A stretch of 51,473 nucleotides of DNA from DATKZH01 sp964475955 (GTDB lineage: Bacteria; Planctomycetota; Planctomycetia; Pirellulales; Thermoguttaceae). Under the pieces are notes generated by a model, which had not been told where the DNA came from, made no database searches, and worked only from the letters and a program-made list of their open reading frames with translations. The DNA lies in the NCBI GenBank assembly GCA_964475955.1, contig CAYYZY010000034.1:1-51473 (forward strand). Reading direction: 5' to 3'. The translations under genes and the position numbers were made by a program. Shown one piece after another: positions 28,476 through 36,494 of this stretch (position 1 is the stretch's first letter; every line of letters begins with the position of its first letter).

Positions 28476-29336
28476 TCACACATCGTCGTGCGCGGCCAGG
28501 ACGGCCTGGACGACTTCGGAGAAGGCCGTGGCGGCCGGCGACCGGGGCCCTTCGCGGAGGAAGGGAATGCCGGCGTCGCCCATCATCACGATTTCCGGGT
28601 CGAGGGGTATCTGGCCCAGGAAGGGGACGCCCATCTCCTGGGCCAGGGCTTTCCCGCCGCCCCGCTTGAAAAGATCGATGTGCTCCCCGCACTTGGGGCA
28701 GACGAGGCCGCTCATGTTTTCGACGATGCCCACGACGGGCAGCGACAGGGTGCGGCAGAAGCCGACGCAGCGGCGCACGTCGGAAACGGCGACGTCTTGC
28801 GGCGTGGTCACGACGATCGCCCCCGCCCCCTGCCCGACGAGATTGGCCACCGACAGCGGCTCGTCGCCCGTCCCCGGCGGCGAGTCGACCACCAGGTAGT
28901 CGAGCTTGCCCCAGGTGACGTCCTTGAGGAACTGGCGAATGGCCCCGTGCTTCATCGGGCCGCGCCAGATGACCGCGTCGCGGTTGCTGGGCAGCAGGAA
29001 GCCGATCGACATCACGCTGAGACGCTCGTTGACGCGCGCCGGAAAGATCTCTTCGCCCACCATCTGGATGGCGTGCGCTTCCACGCCCATCATCTTGGGA
29101 ATGCTCGGCCCGTGGATGTCGACGTCCAGGACGCCGACCTGCCGGCCGGCCTTGGCCAGCGCGGCGGCCAGGTTGGCGGCCACCGTGCTCTTGCCCACGC
29201 CGCCCTTGCCCGAAAGAACCAACAGCTTGTGGCGAACGTCCGCCATCCGCCTCGCAAGCGCCAGCTCTTCCTGCTGTTGTTGCTGTTGCCGCTGCGATGG
29301 GTCGGCCATGTGCAGCGAGTCGTGAGATTCTGCCAT
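28476..29336 (-). CDS. Mrp/NBP35-type Fe-S cluster carrier ATPase
   Basis: A 286-aa protein. A short Gln-rich N-terminal tail precedes a deviant Walker A loop GKGGVGKS (43-50), DVDIHGPSIPKMMG follows, and SPPGTGDEP (152-160) is the Mrp switch. Cys213 and Cys216 (CPKC) supply the bridging cluster ligands of Mrp/ApbC/Nbp35 homodimers. These carriers deliver 4Fe-4S clusters to apoproteins in the cytoplasm. Unlike long Mrp proteins it has no N-terminal MIP18/DUF59 domain. It sits 30 bases after the next MinD-type gene on the same strand and is probably co-transcribed. Confidence 0.92.
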   Translation of the reverse strand: MAESHDSLHMADPSQRQQQQQQEELALARRMADVRHKLLVLSGKGGVGKSTVAANLAAALAKAGRQVGVLDVDIHGPSIPKMMGVEAHAIQMVGEEIFPARVNERLSVMSIGFLLPSNRDAVIWRGPMKHGAIRQFLKDVTWGKLDYLVVDSPPGTGDEPLSVANLVGQGAGAIVVTTPQDVAVSDVRRCVGFCRTLSLPVVGIVENMSGLVCPKCGEHIDLFKRGGGKALAQEMGVPFLGQIPLDPEIVMMGDAGIPFLREGPRSPAATAFSEVVQAVLAAHDDV

Positions 29337-29366
29337 CTCGCAAATCCTCAGGGGGTTCCGTCTGGC

Positions 29367-30281
29367 TCACAACACGACGAACGGGCTGGAGCGGTTGAGT
29401 TTCTCGGCGACCGCCGACCAGAGGCGCTTCACGTCGGCCGACGCTCCGCCCGCAGTATACTCGACCACCGCCTGCTTGTTCATCTGGGCCCGGGTGACGC
29501 CGCGGTCGTAGCGCACCTTGCCCACCACGCTCAGGCCCCGCGCGGCGGCCTTCGATTCGATCTCCGCGGTGACCTCCGGGTTCAGGTCCGACTTGTTGAT
29601 CGCCACCAGCGTTTCGACGCCGAAGTGCCGCGTGAGGTCGGCCACGCGCTCCAGGTCGCTCAGGCCGCTGAGCGTCGGCTCGGTGACGATCAACACCAGA
29701 TTCGAGGCCGTGATCGAAGCGATCACCGGGCAGCCAATCCCCGGCGACCCGTCGACCACGACCAGGTCGAGCCCCTGCTGTTCGGCTACCTGTTTGGCCT
29801 CGCGGCGGACCAGGCTTACCAGCTTGCCCGAGTTCTCTTCGGCGATACCCAGCCTGGCGTGGACCATCGGGCCGCATCGGGTCTCCGACACGAACCAATG
29901 GCCGTTGACCACCGGCGCAAACTCGACGGCGCCGACCGGGCAGAACCGGGCGCACACGCCGCATCCCTCGCACGCAAGCGGGTCGACGCGGTACGTCTTC
30001 TCCACGAAGTCGTTCCCCGGCCCGTCGCGCACGATCGCCTCGAACCGGCAGAGCTGCTGGCACTTCGCGCAGCCCGCGCAAACCTCCGGCTTGATCCGCG
30101 CCCGCGAGCCGCCCGAGAACTCTTCCTCGCGCTGCACTTTGGGGCCGAGGACCAAGTGGAGGTCCGACGCGTCGACGTCGCAGTCGGCCAGCACCGTGCG
30201 GCCGGCCAGCACGGCGAACGACGCCACGATCGACGTCTTCCCCGTGCCCCCTTTGCCGCTCACCACCACAAGCTCTTTCAT
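29367..30281 (-). CDS. MinD-family ATPase with inserted two-cluster ferredoxin domain (1)
   Basis: A 304-aa protein. Walker A reads SGKGGTGKTS (8-17). Between it and the rest of the ATPase fold is a bacterial ferredoxin insert with Cys68, 71, 74, 78 (CAGCAKCQQLC) and Cys104, 107, 110, 114 (CEGCGVCARFC), each pattern followed by a Pro- or Phe-containing turn. This architecture is known from archaea and anaerobic bacteria, usually in pairs and next to NifX-like genes. The likely role is nucleotide-driven Fe-S or metal cofactor handling. A divergent paralog lies 139 bases upstream. Confidence 0.93.
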   Translation of the reverse strand: MKELVVVSGKGGTGKTSIVASFAVLAGRTVLADCDVDASDLHLVLGPKVQREEEFSGGSRARIKPEVCAGCAKCQQLCRFEAIVRDGPGNDFVEKTYRVDPLACEGCGVCARFCPVGAVEFAPVVNGHWFVSETRCGPMVHARLGIAEENSGKLVSLVRREAKQVAEQQGLDLVVVDGSPGIGCPVIASITASNLVLIVTEPTLSGLSDLERVADLTRHFGVETLVAINKSDLNPEVTAEIESKAAARGLSVVGKVRYDRGVTRAQMNKQAVVEYTAGGASADVKRLWSAVAEKLNRSSPFVVL

Positions 30282-30317
30282 CAGGATCGACCACTCATCT
30301 TGCGTGTGTTACCGGTC

Positions 30318-30350
30318 GGGCGCCATGTCCACGCTGGCGTGGACATGCGC
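30318..30350. repeat. Hairpin between the two MinD-type genes
   Basis: CATGTCCACG-CTGG-CGTGGACATG, a perfect 10-bp stem (30324-30347), extendable on both sides with one bulge. The sequence has the look of a repeat rather than a terminator, since no T tract follows on either strand. Confidence 0.75.
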
Positions 30351-30420
30351 CGATTTCCCCAGGCATGCCCTCACGAGCGCGGGCACGGTGCCCACCCTCC
30401 ATTCACCGACGAAGGGAACT

Positions 30421-31302
30421 CTACGCGGCCGGCACGTCCTTCTCCTTGGTCAGGATGCCCAGCAACTCGGCGAACATCGCGTGGTACTCGGGCAGGGCTT
30501 CGCAAGCCATGACGCCCCGCGAGTAGGCCTCGGCGAGCTTCCGGTCGTCGGGCAACTCCTGGAGGATGGGCACCTGTTGGGCCTCGCAGTAGGCGCGCGT
30601 CTCGCGTTGGCCGAGCGTGGCCCGATTGATGAACACGCCGCACGGCAATCCCAGCGCCCGGACCATCTCCACGGCGAGCTTCAGGTCGTGCAGGCCGAAG
30701 GGCGTCGGCTCGGTGACCAGGAGCACGAAATCGCTGCCGCGCACCGATTCGACCACCGGGCACGACGTGCCCGGCGGCACGTCGGCAATGATCAGATCGG
30801 CCGGCGGGACGGCCTCCTTGACCGCCCGGATGACGGGCGGGCTCATCGGCTCGCCCACGTTCAACAGCCCGCGCACGAAGCCGATCGGCCCGGCCCGGCC
30901 GATCTCCACGCGCCCGATCTCATGGAACTGTTCCGTGATGGCGTCGGCCGGGCAGACGAGCGCGCAGCCGCCGCAGGCGTGACACAGTTCGGGGTAGACG
31001 AGCACCTTCTCGCCCACGCACGCGATCGCCCCATACTGGCAGATCTCGGCGCACTCGCCGCAATGCGTGCAGCGCGCCTCGTCGACCCGTGGAATCAGGT
31101 TCCCGACGGGCTTGGTTTCGGTGATCTGCGGCTTGAGGAAGATGTGGCCGTTGGGCTCTTCGACGTCGCAGTCGAGGTATGCCACGGTACGCCCGTTCTG
31201 CGAGGCCACGGTCGCCAGGTTCGTGGCAACCGTCGTCTTGCCGGTGCCTCCCTTGCCGCTGGCGACGGCGATTCGCGTTGCGTGTTCCTGGGGTTGGGTC
31301 AC
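30421..31302 (-). CDS. MinD-family ATPase with inserted two-cluster ferredoxin domain (2)
   Basis: A 293-aa protein with Walker A ASGKGGTGKTT (14-24), DCDVEEPNGH (45-53 region), and a ferredoxin insert with Cys78, 81, 84, 88 and Cys107, 110, 113, 117. It differs from the other copy throughout, so the pair is an old duplication that probably forms a heterodimer or acts in sequence. Its ATG overlaps the stop of the NifX/GMGRG gene by 4 bases (ATGA at 31299-31302), a sign of translational coupling and of functional linkage with that protein. Confidence 0.93.
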   Translation of the reverse strand: MTQPQEHATRIAVASGKGGTGKTTVATNLATVASQNGRTVAYLDCDVEEPNGHIFLKPQITETKPVGNLIPRVDEARCTHCGECAEICQYGAIACVGEKVLVYPELCHACGGCALVCPADAITEQFHEIGRVEIGRAGPIGFVRGLLNVGEPMSPPVIRAVKEAVPPADLIIADVPPGTSCPVVESVRGSDFVLLVTEPTPFGLHDLKLAVEMVRALGLPCGVFINRATLGQRETRAYCEAQQVPILQELPDDRKLAEAYSRGVMACEALPEYHAMFAELLGILTKEKDVPAA

Positions 31303-32093
31303 TCGCTGTTCTCCAGCCGGCGAATTCGCGATTCGATTTCCTGCATCTGCTGTCCCAGTTGCTCGGCCTGCTCGCGGAGCATCCGGATCTGGTCGGCCTT
31401 GGTTGCGGCCTGGGGCGGTTCGGCCGGCGATTCCTCCGGCGGCGCGGCTCCGGCGTTGGGATCGAGTCCTTGGCCGCGTCCTCGGCCTCCGCCCATACCG
31501 CGTCCCTGCCCCATACCTTGGCCTCTGCCCATGCCGCGACCGCCTCCCATACCGCGACCGCCGCCCATGCCTCGGCCCATGCCGCGCCCCATTCCTTGGC
31601 CGCGTCCTCCGCCCATGCCCATGCCGCGGCCCATGCCGGCGCCGGCACCGGGCTGGCCGCCGCTTGCTGCCGGCGGCTGTTCGTCGGGCTGGGAAGTGGA
31701 GGGGGGCGGGGCAGCTTCCGGTCCGGAAGCGCCGAACCCGAAGTGGTCCTGCACGTTGGGGCCTTGGGCCGCACCCAGGCCGCCCGCCTGGAACTGGCTG
31801 ACGGCCTCGCGCACCGTGCCGGAACAGCCGGTGATGATTTCAATACCGGCCGCCGCAAGGGTCCGATACGCGTTGGGGCCGCAATTGCCGGTCAGCACGT
31901 ATTGTACGCCCTTCTCGCTCATCAGTTGGGCCGACTGGATGCCCGCCCCGCCGCCGAGCGCGATGTTCGGGTTCTCGATCCCCTCGAAGGACATATCCTC
32001 CGTCTCGACGATGAGGAAATGCGGGCAGCGGCCGAATCGGGGATCGACCGGGGCGTCCAGGGAGGATTCCGTCGTCGTCACTGCGACTTTCAT
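31299..32093 (-). CDS. NifX/NifB-like domain with Gly-Met-Arg repeat and coiled coil
   Basis: A 264-aa protein from ATG 32093. Residues 1-120 are a NifX/NifB-like cofactor-binding domain (MKVAVTTTESSLDAPVDPRF, then FGRCPHFLIVE with a Cys near residue 23, and TGNCGPNAY near 70). A Pro-rich linker leads to about 60 residues of GMGRGMGMGGGRG-type repeats with Met and Arg in a Gly background. The final ~30 residues form a Glu/Gln-rich coiled-coil helix (EQAEQLGQQMQEIESRIRR) like the tail of DUF5320 proteins. Many methionines in a flexible chain suggest soft-metal (copper-like) or membrane/interaction roles; that is inference. It overlaps the next gene by 4 bases. Confidence 0.85.
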   Translation of the reverse strand: MKVAVTTTESSLDAPVDPRFGRCPHFLIVETEDMSFEGIENPNIALGGGAGIQSAQLMSEKGVQYVLTGNCGPNAYRTLAAAGIEIITGCSGTVREAVSQFQAGGLGAAQGPNVQDHFGFGASGPEAAPPPSTSQPDEQPPAASGGQPGAGAGMGRGMGMGGGRGQGMGRGMGRGMGGGRGMGGGRGMGRGQGMGQGRGMGGGRGRGQGLDPNAGAAPPEESPAEPPQAATKADQIRMLREQAEQLGQQMQEIESRIRRLENSE

Positions 32094-32140
32094 GCGATCA
32101 ATGTCCCTTCGAAAAGAGCCGAAAGTGCCGTATTCTCGTT

Positions 32141-32184
32141 GTTCGCTCTGGAGCGAACAAGCGTCTTTTCGCTCCAGCGAAAAG
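32141..32184. repeat. Dispersed hairpin family, variant copy E
   Basis: GTTCGCTC-TG-GAGCGAAC (32141-32158) then CTTTTCGCT-CC-AGCGAAAAG (32165-32184), a 9-bp perfect stem. Relative to the GGA-loop copies, changes on both sides of the stem keep pairing. It separates the DUF5320 and NifX/GMGRG genes. Confidence 0.85.
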
Positions 32185-32285
32185 CGGCCATGATTGTGCC
32201 GAAGGGGCCGGCAGCGCGGCATCGGGGCGGCACGCCCCACGCGCTGCCTGGCGATGCCGGCTGCCGTCCCGACTCGGACGCGTCG

Positions 32286-32675
32286 CTACTTGGATTCGCC
32301 TTGGGCCTCGAGCTCGTCGATCCGTCGGCGGATCTCGTCCAGCGCGCCGGCGAACCCTTGCGCCTGCTGACGGAGCATCTCGAGCTCTTGATCGCGGGTC
32401 ATGGTCGGCGGGGCGCCCGCGGTAGCGGCCGGGGCACCGCCCCCCGCGCCGTATCCGAAGGCCGGCCCACCCCACGCGGCCCGCTGCCAGCCCGGCACGC
32501 CGGTCGCGTAGAACCCGTGGCGGCGTCCGCGGCCCCACCCGCGACCGCCTCCGAAACCGAAGCCGCGGCCCGGTCCGTTCGCGAAGCCCGGGTTGGGGTA
32601 GCCCGCGCAGTAGCCGGCCCCTCGCCCGGTCATGGGTCCCATTCCCATCGGTCCCGTTCTGTCTCCACCTGGCAT
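32286..32675 (-). CDS. DUF5320 family protein
   Basis: A 129-aa protein with AAGGGAG upstream of ATG 32675. The N-terminus MPGGDRTGPMGMGPMTGRGA and the GAGYCAGYPNPGF segment are the recognisable DUF5320 start; a Gly/Arg-rich middle (FGGGRGWGRGRR) and a C-terminal coiled-coil helix (about 95-125) complete the family layout. DUF5320 proteins occur next to NifX-like and MinD/ferredoxin genes in anaerobes; the function is unknown. Its tail resembles that of the NifX/GMGRG protein downstream, hinting at a shared partner. Confidence 0.85.
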   Translation of the reverse strand: MPGGDRTGPMGMGPMTGRGAGYCAGYPNPGFANGPGRGFGFGGGRGWGRGRRHGFYATGVPGWQRAAWGGPAFGYGAGGGAPAATAGAPPTMTRDQELEMLRQQAQGFAGALDEIRRRIDELEAQGESK

Positions 32676-32761
32676 GGTTACACTCCCTTTCGGAAAGAAG
32701 TTGGATTGTCGTTGTCCGCTTCACGTCGAAGTCGGCCGTCGGCCGATCTTGCGCTGTCGTA

Positions 32762-33145
32762 CTAAGAGCGCCTTCCCCGGCGACGGCCGCCTCGAAACCG
32801 ACGACGGCGGCCGCAGCAGCCCGGCATCACGAACGCGTCGCCCACGAGCCGTCCGGCAAGGAACGCTTCGAGCACCTCCTCGACCTGGCCGCAGGTCTGC
32901 GGGATGACCTCCACGCCCGCCGCGATCAGCAACCACTGGAGGGGGCGCGAGATGGCGCCGCAGATGAGCACGTCGGCGCCGATTTCGGCGACGCGCTGCG
33001 CCCGGGCCTCCAGGGCCTTCGGGTCGATCGGCAGTTCCGTCCGCTGGCGTTCGATCCCCCCGTCGGCGTCGATCACCAGGAGGCGTTGGGCCACGTCGAG
33101 GACGGGCGAAATCCGATCGTCGGCGATGGGGATGGCGATCCTCAT
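32762..33145 (-). CDS. NifX/NifB-like protein with basic C-terminus
   Basis: A 127-aa protein from ATG 33145. MRIAIPIADDRISPVLDVAQ and the late PQTCGQVEEVLEAFLAGRL and MPGCCGRRRR segments belong to the NifX/NifB-like family. Three cysteines (TCG, CCG) near the end are plausible metal ligands. The last 17 residues are almost all Arg, Gly and Phe. It is the first gene of the minus-strand block, 86 bases before the DUF5320 gene. Confidence 0.87.
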   Translation of the reverse strand: MRIAIPIADDRISPVLDVAQRLLVIDADGGIERQRTELPIDPKALEARAQRVAEIGADVLICGAISRPLQWLLIAAGVEVIPQTCGQVEEVLEAFLAGRLVGDAFVMPGCCGRRRRFRGGRRRGRRS

Positions 33146-33461
33146 GACGACGGCTGAATGCAACCGGCGTGCCGAACCGGCGTCGCCGGCCGATCCCCAC
33201 GCGTAAAACGCATTCTGCCAAAGACTTGCGCCACGGGGCGCGGGGAAGACGCCGGCCCGGCATCCGTTGCGTTGTGCAATACTACAGCCAGCCGGTCGTT
33301 GCATAGTGCAAAGGTCCGGAAAGGTTGCCGCGCCTGCCCCGAAGCGATAGGCTGAATGCCGTGGTATGGCCTCGCGCCAAGCTCCTTTGGGCGCGGCAGT
33401 GGGGCACGGACCCCGCCTCTATGGTGCCCCAACAGAAGCCCTCTCCGTTCGAGAGCCCAAC
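33146..33461. other. Divergent intergenic region, nothing recognised
   Basis: 316 bases between the metal/Fe-S block and the zinc-ribbon/hydrolase gene. It must hold both promoters, but no clear consensus pair or hairpin was seen. Confidence 0.4.
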
Positions 33462-36032
33462 ATGAGCATCCAGGTTGCGTGTGCGCAGTGCGGCAAACGG
33501 TACACGACGCCCGACCAGTGGGCCGGCAAGCGGGCCAAGTGCCCCAAGTGCGGTGCCGGGGTCGATATCCCGATTCCGGTCGACGATCTCGAACCGCTCC
33601 AATCGCCCGCGACCCCCGAGCCGGCGGCCCCCGTTGAGCCCTTGGGGAGCGCACCGTCCGACCGGTTCGCTGCGACGTCGGGCCAGGGGGCCGATCCCTT
33701 CGCGGCGTCGATGGGCGGGGAGTCGCCGTTCGGCCCCTCGGGCACGGCGCGTACGCGGCCCAAGCGGCGATTCGGGCCGGGCCGGGCGTCGGGCGGCGAC
33801 CTGCTGGCCGTGCTGCAGGAGCGCAAGCTGGCGCTCGCCGTGGGCGCGGCCGGCCTCGTCGCCTTCCTGGTGATCGCCTTCCTGGGGGCGCCCGTCGCGG
33901 GGCTGGTGGTCGGTGCGATCGGCGCCGGCGTCGCCGCCATGGGCTTCAGCGCGCGTCTGACCAGGCAGAGCCGCAGCGAATCGATCAACTGGGGGAAGTT
34001 CTGGGCCTCGCTTGTTACGTCGGCCGGCGTTTCGGCGGGCATCGGCGGATGGCTCAGCCGCGATTTCCGCCACGTCGAGATCAAGATCGGGTTCTTCGTG
34101 TTCGTGGTGCTTCTTGGCGTCCTTGTCCCCATGCTGGGCATGCTGGGAAATCCCCTCTTTCGACGATTCGGGCCCTTCCGGATCGCCGCGTCGACGTATC
34201 TCGGCGCGTTCGCGCTGTTCATGGTGGTGGGCCTGTCGGGCATGTTCGGGCTGGTGCGTTCCTTCCGACCGCTCGACTGTCTGGAAAAGCCCAGTGAGCT
34301 GTTCGTGCTCGACGACGTGCCGCTGCCCGGCTTTCCCGAGCGCGGGACGTCGCGCATGTTGAAGCCGGGGGTCAACGTCGTCGACGTGGAGCTGGAGGTC
34401 TCGGGCAGCAGGCCGGGCCACTACAACCGGCTGCGCATCTACACGCCGTACGGATCGCACGCGCCCGGCTCGCTCCCCTGCGTGCTCATCGCGCCGGCCG
34501 GGACGAACCTCATCAGCGGCACGCACCTGGGCGACGATCCCGACCACCCCGAACGCGTGCCCTACGTCGAGGCCGGCTTCGCGGTCGTCGCCCTCGAGCT
34601 CGACGGCGAGTACGAGAGCGAAGAACCCACGAACATGGAATTGATCGCCAAGTATCGGGAGTACGCCGCGGCCCGCGCCGGCCTGGTCAACGCGCGCAAC
34701 GCCCTGGAGTACGTCCTGGCCAGAATGCCCGAGGTCGACCCGGAGCGGATCTACGTCGCGGGGCACAGTTCGGCGGGCACGCTTTCGTTGCTGTTTGCCG
34801 CGCACGAGCCGCGGCTGCGAGGCTGCGTGGCCTTTGCCCCGGTGACCGACCTGGAGAAGAGCTTCGGCCGGGAGGCGGAGATGTTCGCCCGAGTCCTGCC
34901 CGGCGGAGAGCGCTTCCTGGTGAAGGCGTCGCCGATCACGCACGCCTCGAGCCTCAAGTGCCCCGTCTTCCTATTTCACGCAGACGACGACACGGTCGTG
35001 ATGCCGTCGCAGACGTACGCGCTTTCCAACAAGCTTCAAGGGATAGGGGCCGACGTCGACGTATCCAGGGTCCCCTACGGCGACCACTACGACGCGATGA
35101 TCGACGAGGGCATTCCCCGGGCCATCGAATGGCTTCAGGGGCTTCAGCCCGCGCGCGAGGTCGCGTCGGCCGAGACGAGCGCGACCGGCGTCGCCTCCTC
35201 CGACCGCCCGGCGGAGGCCGACGAGACGGCGGCCGTGTCGTCCGGTCGTCCGGGTCCCGGGCCGAGGTATTTCCCGCCCAGCGCGCGCGATCCGAGGCGT
35301 CCGCCCCTGGCGCATCTTCCGCCCGGCATACGGGGAGCGATGCCCGGCTCCCCGCCTTCCCCAAGTCCCGGGGCGCACCGGCCTCCGCCCACGTCGTCGA
35401 CGCCCGGTGCGCCGTCCAGCGGTGGGTCCTCCAACGGCGCATCGCCTCTGGGCAGCCAGGACTTGGGGGAGCTGATCGAGCGAATCCGGACGTCGCAAGG
35501 CGACTTGGGCAGACTGTTGCCCGCCCTCCACCGGCTGGCGAACGTGCCGCCCGACGAAGCGCGCCGGGATGAGGTCGCCGGCCTGCTGGAGCCGCTTCTG
35601 ACCGACAGCAACCCTTCGGTGGCGGGCGCCGCGATGAAGGCCGTGGCCGCCTGGGGCACGGAGCGCAACGTCCCCACGCTGCTCGAGTGCCTCGAATCGG
35701 ACAATACGGGCACGCGGTGGGATGCCATGAAAGCCCTGGGCGAGCTTCAGGCTCCTGAGGCCGTCGAACCGCTGGTCCGGCACGTGGCGGTCAGTTCCGA
35801 CGCCATCCACGCGGCCCGGGCGCTTCAATCGATGGGCCCGATGGCCGAAGACGCGGTGATCGGGCTCCTCGCTCACGAGGAGTTCCTTGTGCGCATGAAG
35901 GCGTGCAACATCCTGGAGGAGATCGGCGGCCCCAAGAGCCTCGCCGCCCTGGAAGAACTCATCCGGACCGAAGAGCACTTCGCCGCCAAGTCCATGGCGG
36001 AACGGGCGGTCGAAAAGCTGCGAGCGCGGTGA
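33462..36032 (+). CDS. Zinc-ribbon/membrane/alpha-beta hydrolase/HEAT fusion protein
   Basis: An 856-aa protein from ATG 33462. A zinc ribbon (Cys7, 10, 27, 30; AQCGKRYTTPDQWAGKRAKC) opens the protein, as in many planctomycete proteins. Hydrophobic segments at about 125-165, 185-200, 208-230 and 246-268 anchor it. An alpha/beta hydrolase follows with Ser436 (GHSSAG), an acidic HADDDTVV segment (Asp508-510) and His542 (GDHYDAMID). A Pro/Ser-rich linker precedes HEAT-like repeats (about 690-850; EAVEPLVRHV). The hydrolase resembles dienelactone-hydrolase/prolyl-oligopeptidase-like enzymes. How the modules cooperate is unknown. The frame continues upstream to 33366, but the zinc ribbon begins at 33462. 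Confidence 0.85.
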   Translation: MSIQVACAQCGKRYTTPDQWAGKRAKCPKCGAGVDIPIPVDDLEPLQSPATPEPAAPVEPLGSAPSDRFAATSGQGADPFAASMGGESPFGPSGTARTRPKRRFGPGRASGGDLLAVLQERKLALAVGAAGLVAFLVIAFLGAPVAGLVVGAIGAGVAAMGFSARLTRQSRSESINWGKFWASLVTSAGVSAGIGGWLSRDFRHVEIKIGFFVFVVLLGVLVPMLGMLGNPLFRRFGPFRIAASTYLGAFALFMVVGLSGMFGLVRSFRPLDCLEKPSELFVLDDVPLPGFPERGTSRMLKPGVNVVDVELEVSGSRPGHYNRLRIYTPYGSHAPGSLPCVLIAPAGTNLISGTHLGDDPDHPERVPYVEAGFAVVALELDGEYESEEPTNMELIAKYREYAAARAGLVNARNALEYVLARMPEVDPERIYVAGHSSAGTLSLLFAAHEPRLRGCVAFAPVTDLEKSFGREAEMFARVLPGGERFLVKASPITHASSLKCPVFLFHADDDTVVMPSQTYALSNKLQGIGADVDVSRVPYGDHYDAMIDEGIPRAIEWLQGLQPAREVASAETSATGVASSDRPAEADETAAVSSGRPGPGPRYFPPSARDPRRPPLAHLPPGIRGAMPGSPPSPSPGAHRPPPTSSTPGAPSSGGSSNGASPLGSQDLGELIERIRTSQGDLGRLLPALHRLANVPPDEARRDEVAGLLEPLLTDSNPSVAGAAMKAVAAWGTERNVPTLLECLESDNTGTRWDAMKALGELQAPEAVEPLVRHVAVSSDAIHAARALQSMGPMAEDAVIGLLAHEEFLVRMKACNILEEIGGPKSLAALEELIRTEEHFAAKSMAERAVEKLRAR

Positions 36033-36310
36033 GCCCTCGCCGCGCAGAGGAGGGGCGCAGGCGCTGCACGGCTGCTTGACACGGCCGGCAATTGCCCAAG
36101 CGCGTCCCGGTCCGGCAGGGCAGGCGCGATGGGGCCTGCGAGCCACTCGTTCCGTAGTGCGGTAGGACCGTGTTGGCGGCGTCAGTTCTAGCTGGCGGCG
36201 AACGTCCCGATCGTTGGGCGGGCAACGATCCACCCATAAGCGGGGGTGGCGAAGTGGCTGGAATTGTGTCTTGAATGTCACGCATCACCCGACTAGTGTA
36301 TTGCTTGTTG

Positions 36311-36379
36311 CCGTAAGTCCTTGTCCCTGCGGCACAATTACGAAAACGAGGTAAGTGGTTCGGACGGCTTGACTTACGG
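36311..36379. promoter_or_regulatory. Inverted repeat CCGTAAGTC/GACTTACGG, possible operator
   Basis: A perfect 9-bp pair at 36311-36319 and 36371-36379, 51 bases apart. The right arm overlaps the -35 of the upstream promoter candidate. HicB-type antitoxins often repress from such repeats, but this antitoxin has no visible DNA-binding tail. Confidence 0.35.
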
Positions 36380-36396
36380 TACTTATCTGCTAAAAT
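36369..36396 (+). promoter_or_regulatory. Sigma-70-type promoter candidate P1
   Basis: TTGACT (36369-36374), 16-base spacer, TAAAAT (36391-36396), upstream of the lower-GC operon. Confidence 0.5.
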
Positions 36397-36417
36397 AGAA
36401 ACGGCCCACAGCTGGTA

Positions 36418-36446
36418 TTGACGCGAACAGGCAATCGGGCTATACT
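36418..36446 (+). promoter_or_regulatory. Sigma-70-type promoter candidate P2
   Basis: TTGACG (36418-36423), exactly 17-base spacer, TATACT (36441-36446), 48 bases before the GTG of the first gene. It is the best promoter match in the window. Confidence 0.65.
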
Positions 36447-36494
36447 ACGAGGTTTTCTTGCCGAACACGTTATGCTCCGCCGCCGGAGGGGTCC

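Larger units (their letters stand above)
36033..36494. other. Compositional boundary with two promoters
   Basis: 462 bases. GC content falls from about 36290 on. This stretch holds the two promoter candidates below and a 9-bp inverted repeat. No gene or attachment site was identified. Confidence 0.5.

Noticed and set aside
28368..30512. 714-codon plus-strand frame over the Mrp and MinD genes
   Set aside because: Antisense to strongly conserved ATPases; no independent motif.
27852..33145. Nitrogenase cofactor operon
   Set aside because: NifX-like domains are present but no nifH, nifD, nifK or radical-SAM nifB was found, so no nitrogen-fixation claim is made.
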